NCBI GenBank assembly: GCA_023435985.1
Contig: JAEZKY010000021.1
Location: forward strand, 1 to 64,000
From: Bacillota bacterium
GTDB taxonomy: Bacteria > Bacillota > Clostridia > Clostridiales > Clostridiaceae
Length of the DNA: 64,000 nucleotides
Reading direction: 5' to 3'
How positions within the stretch are numbered: the stretch's first letter is position 1; each line of letters begins with the position of its first letter. The notes beneath the pieces were generated by a model. That model searched no databases and was not told the DNA's origin. It worked only from the letters and a program-made list of their open reading frames with translations. The position numbers were made by a program, and so were the translations under genes. Below, one piece after another: positions 18,510-27,160 of this stretch.

Positions 18510-19598
18510 ATGAAGAAGCTAGGAATTTCAGTTTATCCAAGCCATAGTAATATAACTCAAATTGTAAATTATATTCATTTGGCTGGAAAATATGGATTTA
18601 AAAGAATATTTACATGTTTAATCTCTATAGCGGATAGGGATATAGAAGATATAATATCAGAATTTAAAATTATTACAAAAGCTGCAAAGGAAGAAAATAT
18701 GGAGATCATTGCAGATTTAGAGCCAACTATATTTAAAAAATTAGGTGCATCTATTTATGATTTGAAAGTATTTAAGGATATTGGATTAGATGGAATAAGA
18801 TTAGACATGGGCTTTAGCGGACATGAAGAAGCAATTATGAGTTTTAATGAATACGGACTAAAAATAGAATTAAATATGAGTAATGGAACAAAGTATATTG
18901 ATAATATTTTATCTTATCAAGCTAATCCAAATAATTTATATGGATGTCATAATTTTTATCCACACAAATATACAGGAATTTCTCTTGAACATTTTATAGA
19001 ATGCTCAAAACAGTTTAAAGAACTCGGGTTAAACACAGCAGCATTTGTAAATTCAAAAGATGCTAAGTATGGTCCGTGGCCAGTTTCAGAAGGCCTATGT
19101 ACATTAGAAATGCATAGAAATTTGGCAATAGATATACAAGCTAAACACTTTTTGGCTACTGGATTAATTGATGATGTAATTATAGCAAATTCCTTTGCCT
19201 CAGAAGAGGAACTTGAATTATTGAGCAAATTAAATAAAGAAAAATTGACATTTAAAGTCAGCTTTAATGATAGTGCAACAGAGCTAGATAAGAAAATTGT
19301 TCTGGAAGAATATCATTTTAGCAGAGGAGATGTTTCTGAATACATGATACGGTCTACACAAAGTAGAGTTAAGTACAAAGGAGAAAGTTTTCCAGCAGCA
19401 AATACCGTTGATATTAGACGAGGAGATATATTAATTGATTCAGATTTATACACTAGGTATGCAGGTGAGCTTCAAGTCGCTTTAAAAGATATGAAGAATT
19501 CAGGTAAAACTAATGTGATAGGAAGGATAGCAGATGATGAAATATTTTTATTAGATTATATCAAACCTTGGATGAACTTTGGCTTTAGGTTAAATTAA
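18510..19598 (+). CDS. MupG-family TIM-barrel protein (DUF871; 6-phospho-N-acetylmuramidase-like)
   Basis: 362 residues. N-terminal MKKLGISVYPSH, the barrel strand motifs LDGIRLDMGFSG and ELNMSNGT, and the C-terminal small domain with RRGDILIDSDLYTRYAGE are typical of the MupG/DUF871 family. In Staphylococcus, MupG splits the PTS product MurNAc-6P-GlcNAc in the cytosol. Here it sits between IIA and IIC genes, so it likely hydrolyses the phosphorylated disaccharide this PTS imports. The ATG at 18510 follows GGAGTG; an ATG at 18495 is the alternative. Substrate is inferred from family and context. Confidence 0.85.
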   Translation: MKKLGISVYPSHSNITQIVNYIHLAGKYGFKRIFTCLISIADRDIEDIISEFKIITKAAKEENMEIIADLEPTIFKKLGASIYDLKVFKDIGLDGIRLDMGFSGHEEAIMSFNEYGLKIELNMSNGTKYIDNILSYQANPNNLYGCHNFYPHKYTGISLEHFIECSKQFKELGLNTAAFVNSKDAKYGPWPVSEGLCTLEMHRNLAIDIQAKHFLATGLIDDVIIANSFASEEELELLSKLNKEKLTFKVSFNDSATELDKKIVLEEYHFSRGDVSEYMIRSTQSRVKYKGESFPAANTVDIRRGDILIDSDLYTRYAGELQVALKDMKNSGKTNVIGRIADDEIFLLDYIKPWMNFGFRLN

Positions 19599-19628
19599 TA
19601 TTTTTATAATGAAGGGGGAATTTTATTT

Positions 19629-20918
19629 ATGAACAAATTTTTTGAGTGGATGGAAGAACATTTTGTTCCTATAGCATCCAGAATTGGCTCTCAGAGGCAC
19701 TTAGTAGCAATCCGTGATGGCTTTGCTACAATTACACCTTTAATAATTGCAGGTGCTTTTGCAGTATTGTTTAATAATTTAGGATTTAAAGGGTATCAAA
19801 ATTTCATGAACTGGTTATTACCAGCAGGTTGGACAGCTTGGGGTGGTGCTATATGGAATGGTTCTTTTGGTGTTATGTCAATATTAATTGTATTCACAAT
19901 ATCATATCATTTAGCAACATCATACGATAAAGATGGATTAGCAGCCGGAATTGTAGTAACAGCTGCATCAATAATTTTGTATTCAACAACTCCTGACGGA
20001 GCATTTCCAATGACATTTTTAGGTTCACAAGGTTTGTTTATTGCATTAATAGTAGCATTAGTTGGCACAGAAATCTTTGTTAAATTAATAGGTAATCCTA
20101 GATTAGTAATAAAAATGCCTGAAGGGGTACCACCAGCAGTTGCTAAATCATTTGCAGCTTTATTTCCATCAATTATAATTTTAGCAATAGCAGCAGGTGT
20201 TAAGGAATTATTTATGTTAATACATGTAGCAGATATACATCAAGCTTTATTTTTCACATTACAAAAACCACTACAAGGAATTGTAGGAAGTTTAGGCGGA
20301 GTTCTTATAATAGTTTTCTTAATACAACTGTTGTGGTTTTTTGGATTGCATGGAGCTAATATACTTGCACCGGTTATAAATGCTTTATTGCTTCCATTAC
20401 TTTTGACTAATACAGATAAACTAAATGCTGGATTGCAGCCAGAAAATATATTAAATAGTCAATTTTTGGATTCTTATGTGAATATGGGAGGTTCAGGAAC
20501 TACTATAGGATTATTAATTGCCGTATATATTTTAAGAAAAAGGGCAGGATCTCAACAAAGAATGATTGCTAATTTAGGTATTGGACCAGGATGCTTTAAT
20601 ATTAATGAACCCGTAATTTTTGGTTTTCCAATAGTTTTAAATCCTATGTACTTCTTCCCATTTATACTTGCTCCAATGGCTTCTGTATTAATAGCATATA
20701 TGCTAACAGCAATAGGATTTGTACCAAAGGTATCATTAATGGCAGGATGGACCACACCGCCAATTTTAGGAGCAATAATATCTACTAATTCAATTATGGG
20801 AGGAGTTACAGCTTTAATATGCTTGGTTGTAAGCGTACTAATATATATGCCATTTGTATATGCTGCAGGCAGGCAAGCAACCGCTGGAGAAGAAGCTTCG
20901 AAAAGTATTAATATGTAA
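19629..20918 (+). CDS. PTS lactose/cellobiose-family IIC component (membrane permease)
   Basis: 429 residues, about ten membrane segments. Family marks include the N-terminal IASRIGSQRHLVAIRDGF, the WFFGLHGANI motif and PGCFNINEPVIFGFPIVLNP, whose Glu binds sugar. It transports and phosphorylates a beta-disaccharide with the IIB and IIA encoded upstream. AAGGGGGAA precedes the start. Last gene of the sigma-54 operon, followed by a terminator. Confidence 0.93.
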   Translation: MNKFFEWMEEHFVPIASRIGSQRHLVAIRDGFATITPLIIAGAFAVLFNNLGFKGYQNFMNWLLPAGWTAWGGAIWNGSFGVMSILIVFTISYHLATSYDKDGLAAGIVVTAASIILYSTTPDGAFPMTFLGSQGLFIALIVALVGTEIFVKLIGNPRLVIKMPEGVPPAVAKSFAALFPSIIILAIAAGVKELFMLIHVADIHQALFFTLQKPLQGIVGSLGGVLIIVFLIQLLWFFGLHGANILAPVINALLLPLLLTNTDKLNAGLQPENILNSQFLDSYVNMGGSGTTIGLLIAVYILRKRAGSQQRMIANLGIGPGCFNINEPVIFGFPIVLNPMYFFPFILAPMASVLIAYMLTAIGFVPKVSLMAGWTTPPILGAIISTNSIMGGVTALICLVVSVLIYMPFVYAAGRQATAGEEASKSINM

Positions 20919-21018
20919 GTTTAATTAACTGCAAATTTGCACAAATTGACAAGCATAATTGTTAGTGATATAATAAGCAAATATAATTTGGTTTTATACT
21001 AATAAATGTACGCAATGG

Positions 21019-21046
21019 GGCGGATTCTTCTGAATCTGCCTTTTAA
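21019..21046 (+). terminator. Intrinsic terminator of the PTS/MupG operon
   Basis: GGCGGATTC, TTCT loop, GAATCTGCC (with one G-T pair), then TTTTAATTTT. Confidence 0.9.
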
Positions 21047-21446
21047 TTTTATGTAAAATTTTTGCAATTTACATAGTAAAATATTTTTCAATCTATACTT
21101 TACAATAAAATATATATTACGTTAAAATGAATATAAAAAAGTAGAATTATTTAACATAAAAATAATATATTTTACAAAGTAAGTAATTAGAAATGGAATT
21201 TTTAATTTAAAGAACATATAATAAAAAATTGAGACTTTTATAATGAAATATGTTTTAATAAATGTGATGCTAGAAATTTTAAACGTAACAATTTAAATTT
21301 ATATAAATATTAAGTGGTAATAACCTTATGATCTGAGTAAGTAGGAATAAATAAAAGGTATTTTAACCTAGTAAAGAATGAGGTTGCCACGTACATAATA
21401 TATTAAAATTAAGTATATTATAATAATTAATAAAAAGGGTGGGAGC
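21047..21446 (+). other. 400-base non-coding leader region with a possible structured RNA before the antiterminator gene
   Basis: No credible gene. Between 21314 and 21390, GTGGTAA can close with TTGCCAC. Inside are ACCTT/AAGGT (with CTTA/TAAG) and AACCT/AGGTT; the last overlaps the closing stem, so two folds compete. Not recognised as a known riboswitch or GlcT-type target site. Evidence for an RNA structure is pairing only. Confidence 0.35.
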
Positions 21447-22301
21447 ATGAGTACAATTATTGATTCAGCAGTCATAATAAAGTCTTATAATAACAATATA
21501 GTTTCTGTAAAAATGAATGAGAAGGAAAGAGTACTTTTTGGTAAGGGCATTGGATTTGGAAAGAAGCTTGGAGATGTTATTGACAAAGGTACTGAAGTTG
21601 AGAAGATATTTGTTATTGAGGATGAGGATAATTTAAGGAATTTCAAGCAGGTAATTGAAAATGTTGATGAAGAATTTTTAATATTATGTGAAAAAATGAT
21701 ATCTTATATAGAAGCTGAATTAAAGGAAAATTTGGATGAGAGAATACACATTGCATTAGTAGATCACTTAAATTTTGCACTAAAAAGACTGTCTAATAAC
21801 GAAGAAATAGAGAATCCTTTTATAATAGAAATTAAAGCTTTATATCCTAAAGAATATACATTAGGAGAAAAAGTTGCAGAAATTTTGCAAAATGAAACAA
21901 AGGTAAATATTCCAATGGGCGAAATTGGGTTTATAGCATTGCATATTCACTCAGCTAGAAATTCTGGAAAAGTATCAAATACAATAAAAAATACATATTT
22001 AATAAATTCTATAATTGGCTTTATAGAAGAGAAGATAGGAATACAAATAGATAAAACGTCTTTGGATTATGCAAGGTTCTTAACCCACTTGAAATTTGCA
22101 ATAAAGAGAATAGCAGCAGATATATCAATTAAAAATGATTTTATAAAAGAAATAAAGTCCAAGTATAAATTATCATATAAAATAGCAAAGGGAGTATCCA
22201 ATATATTGATAGATAGATTGGAAAAAGATATTGCTGAAGATGAGATAGCATATTTAGCAATGCATATAGAAAGATTTAGAAGGGCTACTATAGAGGTATA
22301 A
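21447..22301 (+). CDS. BglG/GlcT-family transcriptional antiterminator
   Basis: 284 residues. An N-terminal RNA-binding CAT domain (about 1-60, with KERVLFGKGIGFGKK) is followed by two PRD domains, each with the phosphorylatable His motifs (LVDHLNFAL, LHIHSAR; LTHLKFAIK, LAMHIERF). Unphosphorylated dimers bind an RNA hairpin and prevent an overlapping terminator. Two such target/terminator pairs lie just downstream (22898-22957 on -, 23073-23140 on +), before the IIA and IIBC genes. GlcT-like by CAT sequence and by target sequence. RBS GGGTGGGAG. Confidence 0.92.
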   Translation: MSTIIDSAVIIKSYNNNIVSVKMNEKERVLFGKGIGFGKKLGDVIDKGTEVEKIFVIEDEDNLRNFKQVIENVDEEFLILCEKMISYIEAELKENLDERIHIALVDHLNFALKRLSNNEEIENPFIIEIKALYPKEYTLGEKVAEILQNETKVNIPMGEIGFIALHIHSARNSGKVSNTIKNTYLINSIIGFIEEKIGIQIDKTSLDYARFLTHLKFAIKRIAADISIKNDFIKEIKSKYKLSYKIAKGVSNILIDRLEKDIAEDEIAYLAMHIERFRRATIEV

Positions 22302-22304
22302 AAA

Positions 22305-22338
22305 AATAGCTAACATATTAAAAATATGTTAGCTATTT
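22305..22338. terminator. Bidirectional intrinsic terminator between antiterminator gene and IIA gene
   Basis: AATAGCTAACATATT and its exact complement flank AAA, with A-runs and T-runs outside. Shared by two convergent genes. Confidence 0.9.
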
Positions 22339-22339
22339 T

Positions 22340-22828
22340 TTATAAACTAAAAGTAACTACTTCACTTTGACCTGCAACTACATCTTTATTAACATCAGCT
22401 TTTAAATCTTTTACTGTATCCATATTTGTAACTAAAACAGGAGTTATTAAAGAAAAACCTTTGCTTAATATAAAATCTCTGTCTATCTTTATAATTGGTG
22501 TTCCAGCTTTAACTTTAGTTCCAGCTTCAACCAATTGCTCAAAGCCTTCACCATTTAAGGAAACAGTATCAATTCCTATATGAACTAGCAATTCAACGCC
22601 ATTATCTAATGCTAAGGCAAATGCATGTTTAGTATTAAATACAAGAGCTAGATGTCCATCAGCAGGTGCGACTATGACATCACCAGTAGGATCTATAGCA
22701 ACTCCATCCCCAGCCATTCTTTCTGCAAAAACTTGGTCAGGTACCTGTGATAAATCTATTGTTTTACCAGTTACAGGAGCTAATAATTTTGTTTCATTTG
22801 TTGTATTCTTTTTGAAAAAATTAAACAT
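22340..22828 (-). CDS. crr: PTS IIA component, glucose family (Crr-like)
   Basis: 162 residues, a free IIA(Glc). H68 (NTKHAF) and H83 (LLVHIGIDT) are the two active-site histidines, H83 being phosphorylated. It gets phosphate from HPr and serves IIB domains of the Glc/Nag family; the divergent IIBC at 23308 lacks its own IIA domain and is the obvious partner. Its leader carries a consensus promoter, an antiterminator target and a terminator. Its ribosome binding site AGGAAT lies inside an 8-bp hairpin. Confidence 0.95.
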   Translation of the reverse strand: MFNFFKKNTTNETKLLAPVTGKTIDLSQVPDQVFAERMAGDGVAIDPTGDVIVAPADGHLALVFNTKHAFALALDNGVELLVHIGIDTVSLNGEGFEQLVEAGTKVKAGTPIIKIDRDFILSKGFSLITPVLVTNMDTVKDLKADVNKDVVAGQSEVVTFSL

Positions 22829-22834
22829 ATTTTA

Positions 22835-22857
22835 TATTCCTATAGTTACTAGGAATA
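22835..22857 (-). promoter_or_regulatory. Hairpin enclosing the IIA ribosome binding site
   Basis: TATTCCTA pairs with TAGGAATA (7-base loop) just before the start codon. The only Shine-Dalgarno-like bases at usable spacing (AGGAA) are in the stem. Translational control is an inference. Confidence 0.4.
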
Positions 22858-22897
22858 GTCACTTCCTTTCCTTTGTTATTTCATGTGTATTAGTAAT

Positions 22898-22957
22898 AAA
22901 AAAAAGCATAAGCTTCCCGAAAAAACGTAAACTTATGCCTGATTTAACAGTAACACA
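22898..22957 (-). promoter_or_regulatory. GlcT-type antiterminator target (RAT) overlapping an intrinsic terminator, IIA leader
   Basis: Read on the - strand: GTGTTACTG... CAGGCATAAG matches the GlcT target pattern. It overlaps the 5' arm of a terminator hairpin GCATAAG/CTTATGC followed by eight T. Bound antiterminator would block the terminator and let IIA be transcribed. Confidence 0.82.
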
Positions 22958-22969
22958 TCTATATTGATA

Positions 22970-22998
22970 ATTATATTATTTTAAATTATTAGTGTCAA
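22970..22998 (-). promoter_or_regulatory. Consensus sigma-A promoter of the IIA gene
   Basis: On the - strand TTGACA, exactly 17 bases, TATAAT. The predicted start lies just before the antiterminator target. Confidence 0.9.
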
Positions 22999-23021
22999 CA
23001 ATAAAAAAAATCAAAAAAGTA

Positions 23022-23050
23022 TTGATTATATAGAAAAATTAAGGTAAGAT
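23022..23050 (+). promoter_or_regulatory. Sigma-A promoter of the IIBC gene
   Basis: TTGATT, 17 bases, TAAGAT. The predicted start near 23057 lies just before the antiterminator target at 23073. Confidence 0.75.
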
Positions 23051-23072
23051 ATTTATAAGAAAAATCTGTAGG

Positions 23073-23140
23073 CGTGTAACCGATTAAAGTGGGCATTAGC
23101 TGAAAAGGATAAGTTTTTAATTATCCTTTTCGGCTTTTTT
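23073..23140 (+). promoter_or_regulatory. GlcT-type antiterminator target (RAT) overlapping an intrinsic terminator, IIBC leader
   Basis: CGTGTAACCGATT... GGGCATTAG matches the GlcT target pattern and overlaps the hairpin AGCTGAAAAGGATAA / TTATCCTTTTCGGCT followed by a T-run. The remaining 165 bases to the start codon show no further element. Confidence 0.85.
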
Positions 23141-23307
23141 ATTTTCTATAATTATAGTAAATAAAAAAGTCTTTTTTTATTCTTTAAGAAGTTATATTAA
23201 GTTTTATAACCGCTTGTGATTTTGTTCTTAATTATGTATTTTAGGATATAAAATCCTTAAAATAAAATTTTATATATCATATATGATGAAAGGGGAATTA
23301 TATTATT

Positions 23308-24750
23308 ATGATGAAGTATTTACAAAAACTAGGAAAATCACTAATGCTTCCAGTAGCTTGTTTACCTGTTGCTAGTATATTAATGGGTATTGGTTACTGG
23401 CTTGATCCTACAGGCTGGGGGGCAAATAATGTGGTTTCAGCCTTCCTTTTAAAAGGAGGTAGTGCTTTAATTGACCACATGGGAATCTTATTTGCAATTG
23501 GTGTTGCTGTTGGAATGTCTGATGATAATGATGGAACAGCTGGGCTTGCAGGTCTTGTTGCGTGGCTTATGATTACAACTTTATTAGATCCAGCATCTGT
23601 AGCAATGTTTAAACACATTGATGTTAAGGAAGTTCCAGCCGCTTTTGGAAAGATTCAAACACAATTTATTGGTATTTTATCAGGATTAATTGGTGCATCT
23701 TGTTATAACAGATTTAAGGGGGTTAAATTGCCAGATGCATTAGGTTTCTTCAGTGGAAAAAGATGTGTTGCTATTGTAACAGCATTATATTCAATTATTG
23801 CATCAGTAATACTATTTTTCGCATGGCCTATTATATTTGGAGGATTAGTAGCTTTTGGTGAAGCTATTATATCTACAGGTGCAGTTGGAGCAGGTATTTA
23901 TGCATTCTTTAATAGATTATTAATACCATTTGGTCTTCACCATGCATTAAATTCAGTATTCTGGTTTGATGTAGCTGGAATTAATGATATTGGTAAGTTC
24001 TGGGGAACTACTGGTGGAGGAGTAAAAGGTCAAACAGGTATGTATATGACTGGATTCTTCCCAGTAATGATGTTTGGTTTGCCAGCAGGCGCTTTAGCTA
24101 TGTATCATACAGCTAAAGATAAAAAGAAAAAAGTAGTTTATGGTTTATTATTAGCAGCAGCATTATCTTCATTCTTCACTGGTGTTACAGAGCCATTAGA
24201 ATTTGCATTTATGTTCTTAGCTCCAGGATTATATGTAGTTCATGCAGGTTTAACAGGACTTTCAGCGTTTGTATGTACATTATTACCAGTAAGAGCTGGA
24301 TTTAACTTCAGTGCTGGTTTTGTAGATTGGTTCTTAAGTTTCCAAGCTCCAATGGCTGAAAATCCACTTATGTTAATTCCAATTGGTTTAGTTGTTGGTG
24401 TAATTTACTATGTTGTATTCCGTATAGTAATCACAAAGTTTAACTTAAAGACACCAGGTAGAGAAGATGATGATGCAGATGAAGTTAATGTAAAACTTTC
24501 AAATGATAACTTCACAGAAGTAGCAGCTGTCATATTAAGAGGTGTTGGTGGAAAAGAAAATATAACTTCTATTGATAACTGTGTAACTAGGTTACGTTTA
24601 GAAGTTAAAGATCAAGCATTAGTAGATGAAAAAGTTATTAAATCTGCAGGAATATCAGGCGTAATTAGACCAGGAAAAACAAGTGTACAAGTCGTTGTAG
24701 GAACACAAGTACAATTTGTTGCAGATGAATTTAGAAAGCTATGTAAATAA
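23308..24750 (+). CDS. PTS IIBC component, N-acetylglucosamine/glucose family (NagE/NagP-like)
   Basis: 480 residues: IIC membrane domain (about 1-385) then IIB (about 400-480) with phosphocysteine C425 in NCVTRLR. The IIC motif FFNRLLIPFGLHHALNSVFW and the linker LKTPGRED match N-acetylglucosamine permeases better than PtsG. It takes up and 6-phosphorylates GlcNAc and perhaps glucose. No IIA domain is fused, so it relies on the divergent IIA gene. From memory, a divergently encoded IIA/IIBC pair with dual GlcNAc/glucose specificity has been described in C. beijerinckii; that match should be confirmed. Confidence 0.88.
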   Translation: MMKYLQKLGKSLMLPVACLPVASILMGIGYWLDPTGWGANNVVSAFLLKGGSALIDHMGILFAIGVAVGMSDDNDGTAGLAGLVAWLMITTLLDPASVAMFKHIDVKEVPAAFGKIQTQFIGILSGLIGASCYNRFKGVKLPDALGFFSGKRCVAIVTALYSIIASVILFFAWPIIFGGLVAFGEAIISTGAVGAGIYAFFNRLLIPFGLHHALNSVFWFDVAGINDIGKFWGTTGGGVKGQTGMYMTGFFPVMMFGLPAGALAMYHTAKDKKKKVVYGLLLAAALSSFFTGVTEPLEFAFMFLAPGLYVVHAGLTGLSAFVCTLLPVRAGFNFSAGFVDWFLSFQAPMAENPLMLIPIGLVVGVIYYVVFRIVITKFNLKTPGREDDDADEVNVKLSNDNFTEVAAVILRGVGGKENITSIDNCVTRLRLEVKDQALVDEKVIKSAGISGVIRPGKTSVQVVVGTQVQFVADEFRKLCK

Positions 24751-24799
24751 AAAATTATATCATAATTTATAAAACATATCTTAAGTAAAAGTATCAGAG

Positions 24800-24868
24800 A
24801 GTGAAAAAGAGAAGTTTGTGAATCATAATAGATTCGTAAAAAGTGTTCTCTTTTTCACTTTCTTTATT
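24800..24868 (+). terminator. Intrinsic terminator of the IIBC gene
   Basis: AGTGAAAAAGAGAA and TTCTCTTTTTCACT pair, with inner GAATC/GATTC extension, followed by a T-rich tail. Confidence 0.85.
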
Positions 24869-24994
24869 TTTGAGTTTATACTTGAAAAGTATAAAGAAAG
24901 TATTTAAAGTAGAGTTAGTACATAAAAATAAGAGGCGTTTTTAAATATGTATTAATAAAAAGTAAAACGATTAGATAAAGAGGGGGAGAGAGTA

Positions 24995-25978
24995 ATGAAG
25001 TTATTGAATTCAGTAAATAAGGTGCCAGCTGGAACAATGATTATACCATTATTTGTGGCAGCTATTTTAAATACACTTTGTCCATGGATTTTAAGGATAG
25101 GTAGTTATAGTCAAGCGCTGCTTTCTGATGATGGATTAAGAATTATCATGTTTTTAACTTTATTATTTACAGGAACTCAGATGAAAGTAAAAGACATTCC
25201 AGAAGCGTTAAAACGTGGAGGTAGTCATGTTCTATTTAAATATTTAGCAGGAGCAGGTGCATATATTCTTGTATTTCATTTCTTTGGATATGAAGGAATT
25301 TTAGGAGTATGCAGCTTATCACTATTATGTGCTTTAACAAACAATAATGGCAGCTTATATATGGGACTCATGGAGAACTATGGAGATCATGCCGACATTG
25401 TAGCAAGATCCATGTTTAATTTAAATTCAGGACCTATGTTATCATTAATGACTATAGGGGTTTCAGGTGCTAGTTTTATCAGTTGGCAGGAATATGCGAC
25501 TATTTTGCTGCCAATATGTATAGGCATTTTACTATCAAGTATTGACGAAGAAATTAGAGTAGCTACAAAAACAGGTAATGCATTAATATTACCAATAATG
25601 GGATTTATATTAGGCGCTAATATTGATCTTGAGAAAGTTATAACAGCTGGATTTAGCGGGATTTTACTTTTTATTATAGTAATGCTTGTAACCGGGCCAG
25701 TTGCGTTTATTGTAGATCGTTTTATATTAAAAAGGCCGGGATATGGTGGAATGGCAACCGTATCTGTTGCAGGAAACACTATTGCAGTACCAGCGATGAT
25801 TGGACAAATAGTACCTGCTTTTCTTCCATATGTAAAGGTAGCAACTATACAGATATCCTGTGCAGCTATTTTATCTGCAGTTTTATGTCCTTTTGTTGTG
25901 CAGTGGTTTGCAAAGCATTTTGGATGTCCTAAATATGAAAAGGCATTTGGAAAAAATCAAGAAATACCAGCACATTAA
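24995..25978 (+). CDS. KdgT-family 2-keto-3-deoxygluconate-type permease (second copy)
   Basis: 327 residues with about ten membrane segments and the KdgT pattern KVPAGTMIIPLFVAAILNT at the N-terminus, EGILGVCSLSLLCALTNNNG, and VDRFILKRPGYGG. Strong RBS (GAGGGGGAGAG). It stands alone between a terminator and the nucleoid-protein gene, with no sugar-acid catabolic gene adjoining, so the transported compound is unknown. It diverges enough from the copy at 2151 that recent duplication is unlikely. Confidence 0.85.
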   Translation: MKLLNSVNKVPAGTMIIPLFVAAILNTLCPWILRIGSYSQALLSDDGLRIIMFLTLLFTGTQMKVKDIPEALKRGGSHVLFKYLAGAGAYILVFHFFGYEGILGVCSLSLLCALTNNNGSLYMGLMENYGDHADIVARSMFNLNSGPMLSLMTIGVSGASFISWQEYATILLPICIGILLSSIDEEIRVATKTGNALILPIMGFILGANIDLEKVITAGFSGILLFIIVMLVTGPVAFIVDRFILKRPGYGGMATVSVAGNTIAVPAMIGQIVPAFLPYVKVATIQISCAAILSAVLCPFVVQWFAKHFGCPKYEKAFGKNQEIPAH

Positions 25979-26062
25979 AAGAAAATATTGAAAAACTTTT
26001 TTTTATTTTAATTAAAGTTTATAATATCTAATGTACAAATATTTTTGGATGGTGAAATACAT

Positions 26063-27100
26063 ATGGAATACATAAATGAAATTAATATAAATGAAGCAAT
26101 AATTCACATATTAGATAGTAATGGGGAAGAACCTATTTTAAACGAATATAGTTTAGAATTAGATGAAGACATATATGCATTTTTATATAAGCATGTAGAA
26201 AAGTGTTTAAAGGATGATGAACTTAAATATGGAAGATTTAATTATGAAAGAAATATAGTAAAAGAAGTTGTACAAAATTATTTAAATGGGATAGATAATG
26301 ATTTAGTTAATGTATCAAAAGAATTAGCGAGACAATTATTTTTGATAATGAAGACGAATGTGAATATTCCATCTGGTGATTTAATTATAACATCAATAAC
26401 TACTGATCAAGGTCCAATGGTTGGAATACTTAAAATGGATTATGTTAAAAATTTTACTCATGAAGTGCAATTTATAGAGGATAAGATTGGAATAGGAATA
26501 GTGCCACAGGTAGCAGGTCTTCCCGGTAGTGGGCAAAAGATTCAAAAAGCTGCATTTATTAAGCCTATTAAAGATACTGATAGATACAATCTGATGATTT
26601 TGGATAAGCAAAGAAGCGGTAAAGAAGATGAATATGGAGCAAACTATTTTATAAATACATTTTTAGGTGCCAATATAGTTACAAATGAAAGAGATATGAC
26701 TAAAACTTTTGTAAAGGCAGCTGAAAACTGGACTAGAAAAAATATTACAGAAGATGCAGGAAAGGCAGAAGAGATTAGAACAGCCATTAAAGCTAAGCTT
26801 AAAGAAGAAGATACAATAAATATTGATGACTTTTCAGCAGAGTTATTTAATGAACAGCCTGGAGTAAAAGAGGGATTTTCAAGTTATATAAAGCAGCAAG
26901 GGCTAAATGAAGAAGTAGCAGTCGATAAGACCTGGGTTGAGAAAAAATTAAAAAGAGTAAGGCTTAATATTGATAAGCAAATTGATTTGTACATAAATGA
27001 AAATACTTACCACGATTCAAGTAAATTTGAAATACAAAGAAATGGCGATGGAACAATAAATTTAATAGTGAAAAATGTAATTAATTATATTGAAAAATAA
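26063..27100 (+). CDS. Nucleoid-associated protein (NdpA/YejK, 37-kDa family)
   Basis: 345 residues, the usual size of the family, which binds the nucleoid. Recognised from the N-terminal INEININEAIIHILDSN, the central helical region, and the block DLIITSITTDQGPMVGILKMDY. The ATG at 26063 is chosen since GGTGA lies 8 bases upstream; an upstream TTG at 26045 has none. Function in clostridia is not established; some relatives sit near defence or mobile genes, but nothing of that kind is visible here. Confidence 0.82.
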   Translation: MEYINEININEAIIHILDSNGEEPILNEYSLELDEDIYAFLYKHVEKCLKDDELKYGRFNYERNIVKEVVQNYLNGIDNDLVNVSKELARQLFLIMKTNVNIPSGDLIITSITTDQGPMVGILKMDYVKNFTHEVQFIEDKIGIGIVPQVAGLPGSGQKIQKAAFIKPIKDTDRYNLMILDKQRSGKEDEYGANYFINTFLGANIVTNERDMTKTFVKAAENWTRKNITEDAGKAEEIRTAIKAKLKEEDTINIDDFSAELFNEQPGVKEGFSSYIKQQGLNEEVAVDKTWVEKKLKRVRLNIDKQIDLYINENTYHDSSKFEIQRNGDGTINLIVKNVINYIEK

Positions 27101-27116
27101 TTATATGTTGCATAAT

Positions 27117-27160
27117 AATAAAACTTTAGTCTATTTATTTAGTGAGGCTAGAGTTTTATT
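27117..27160. terminator. Bidirectional terminator between nucleoid-protein and AraC genes
   Basis: AATAAAACTTTAGTC pairs imperfectly with GGCTAGAGTTTTATT, with A/T-rich outer arms serving both strands. Confidence 0.65.

Noticed and set aside
23203..23222. cre-like site (ATAACCGCTTGTGA) before the IIBC gene
   Set aside because: Only about 10 of 14 consensus positions fit and the right half is wrong, so it was not called.
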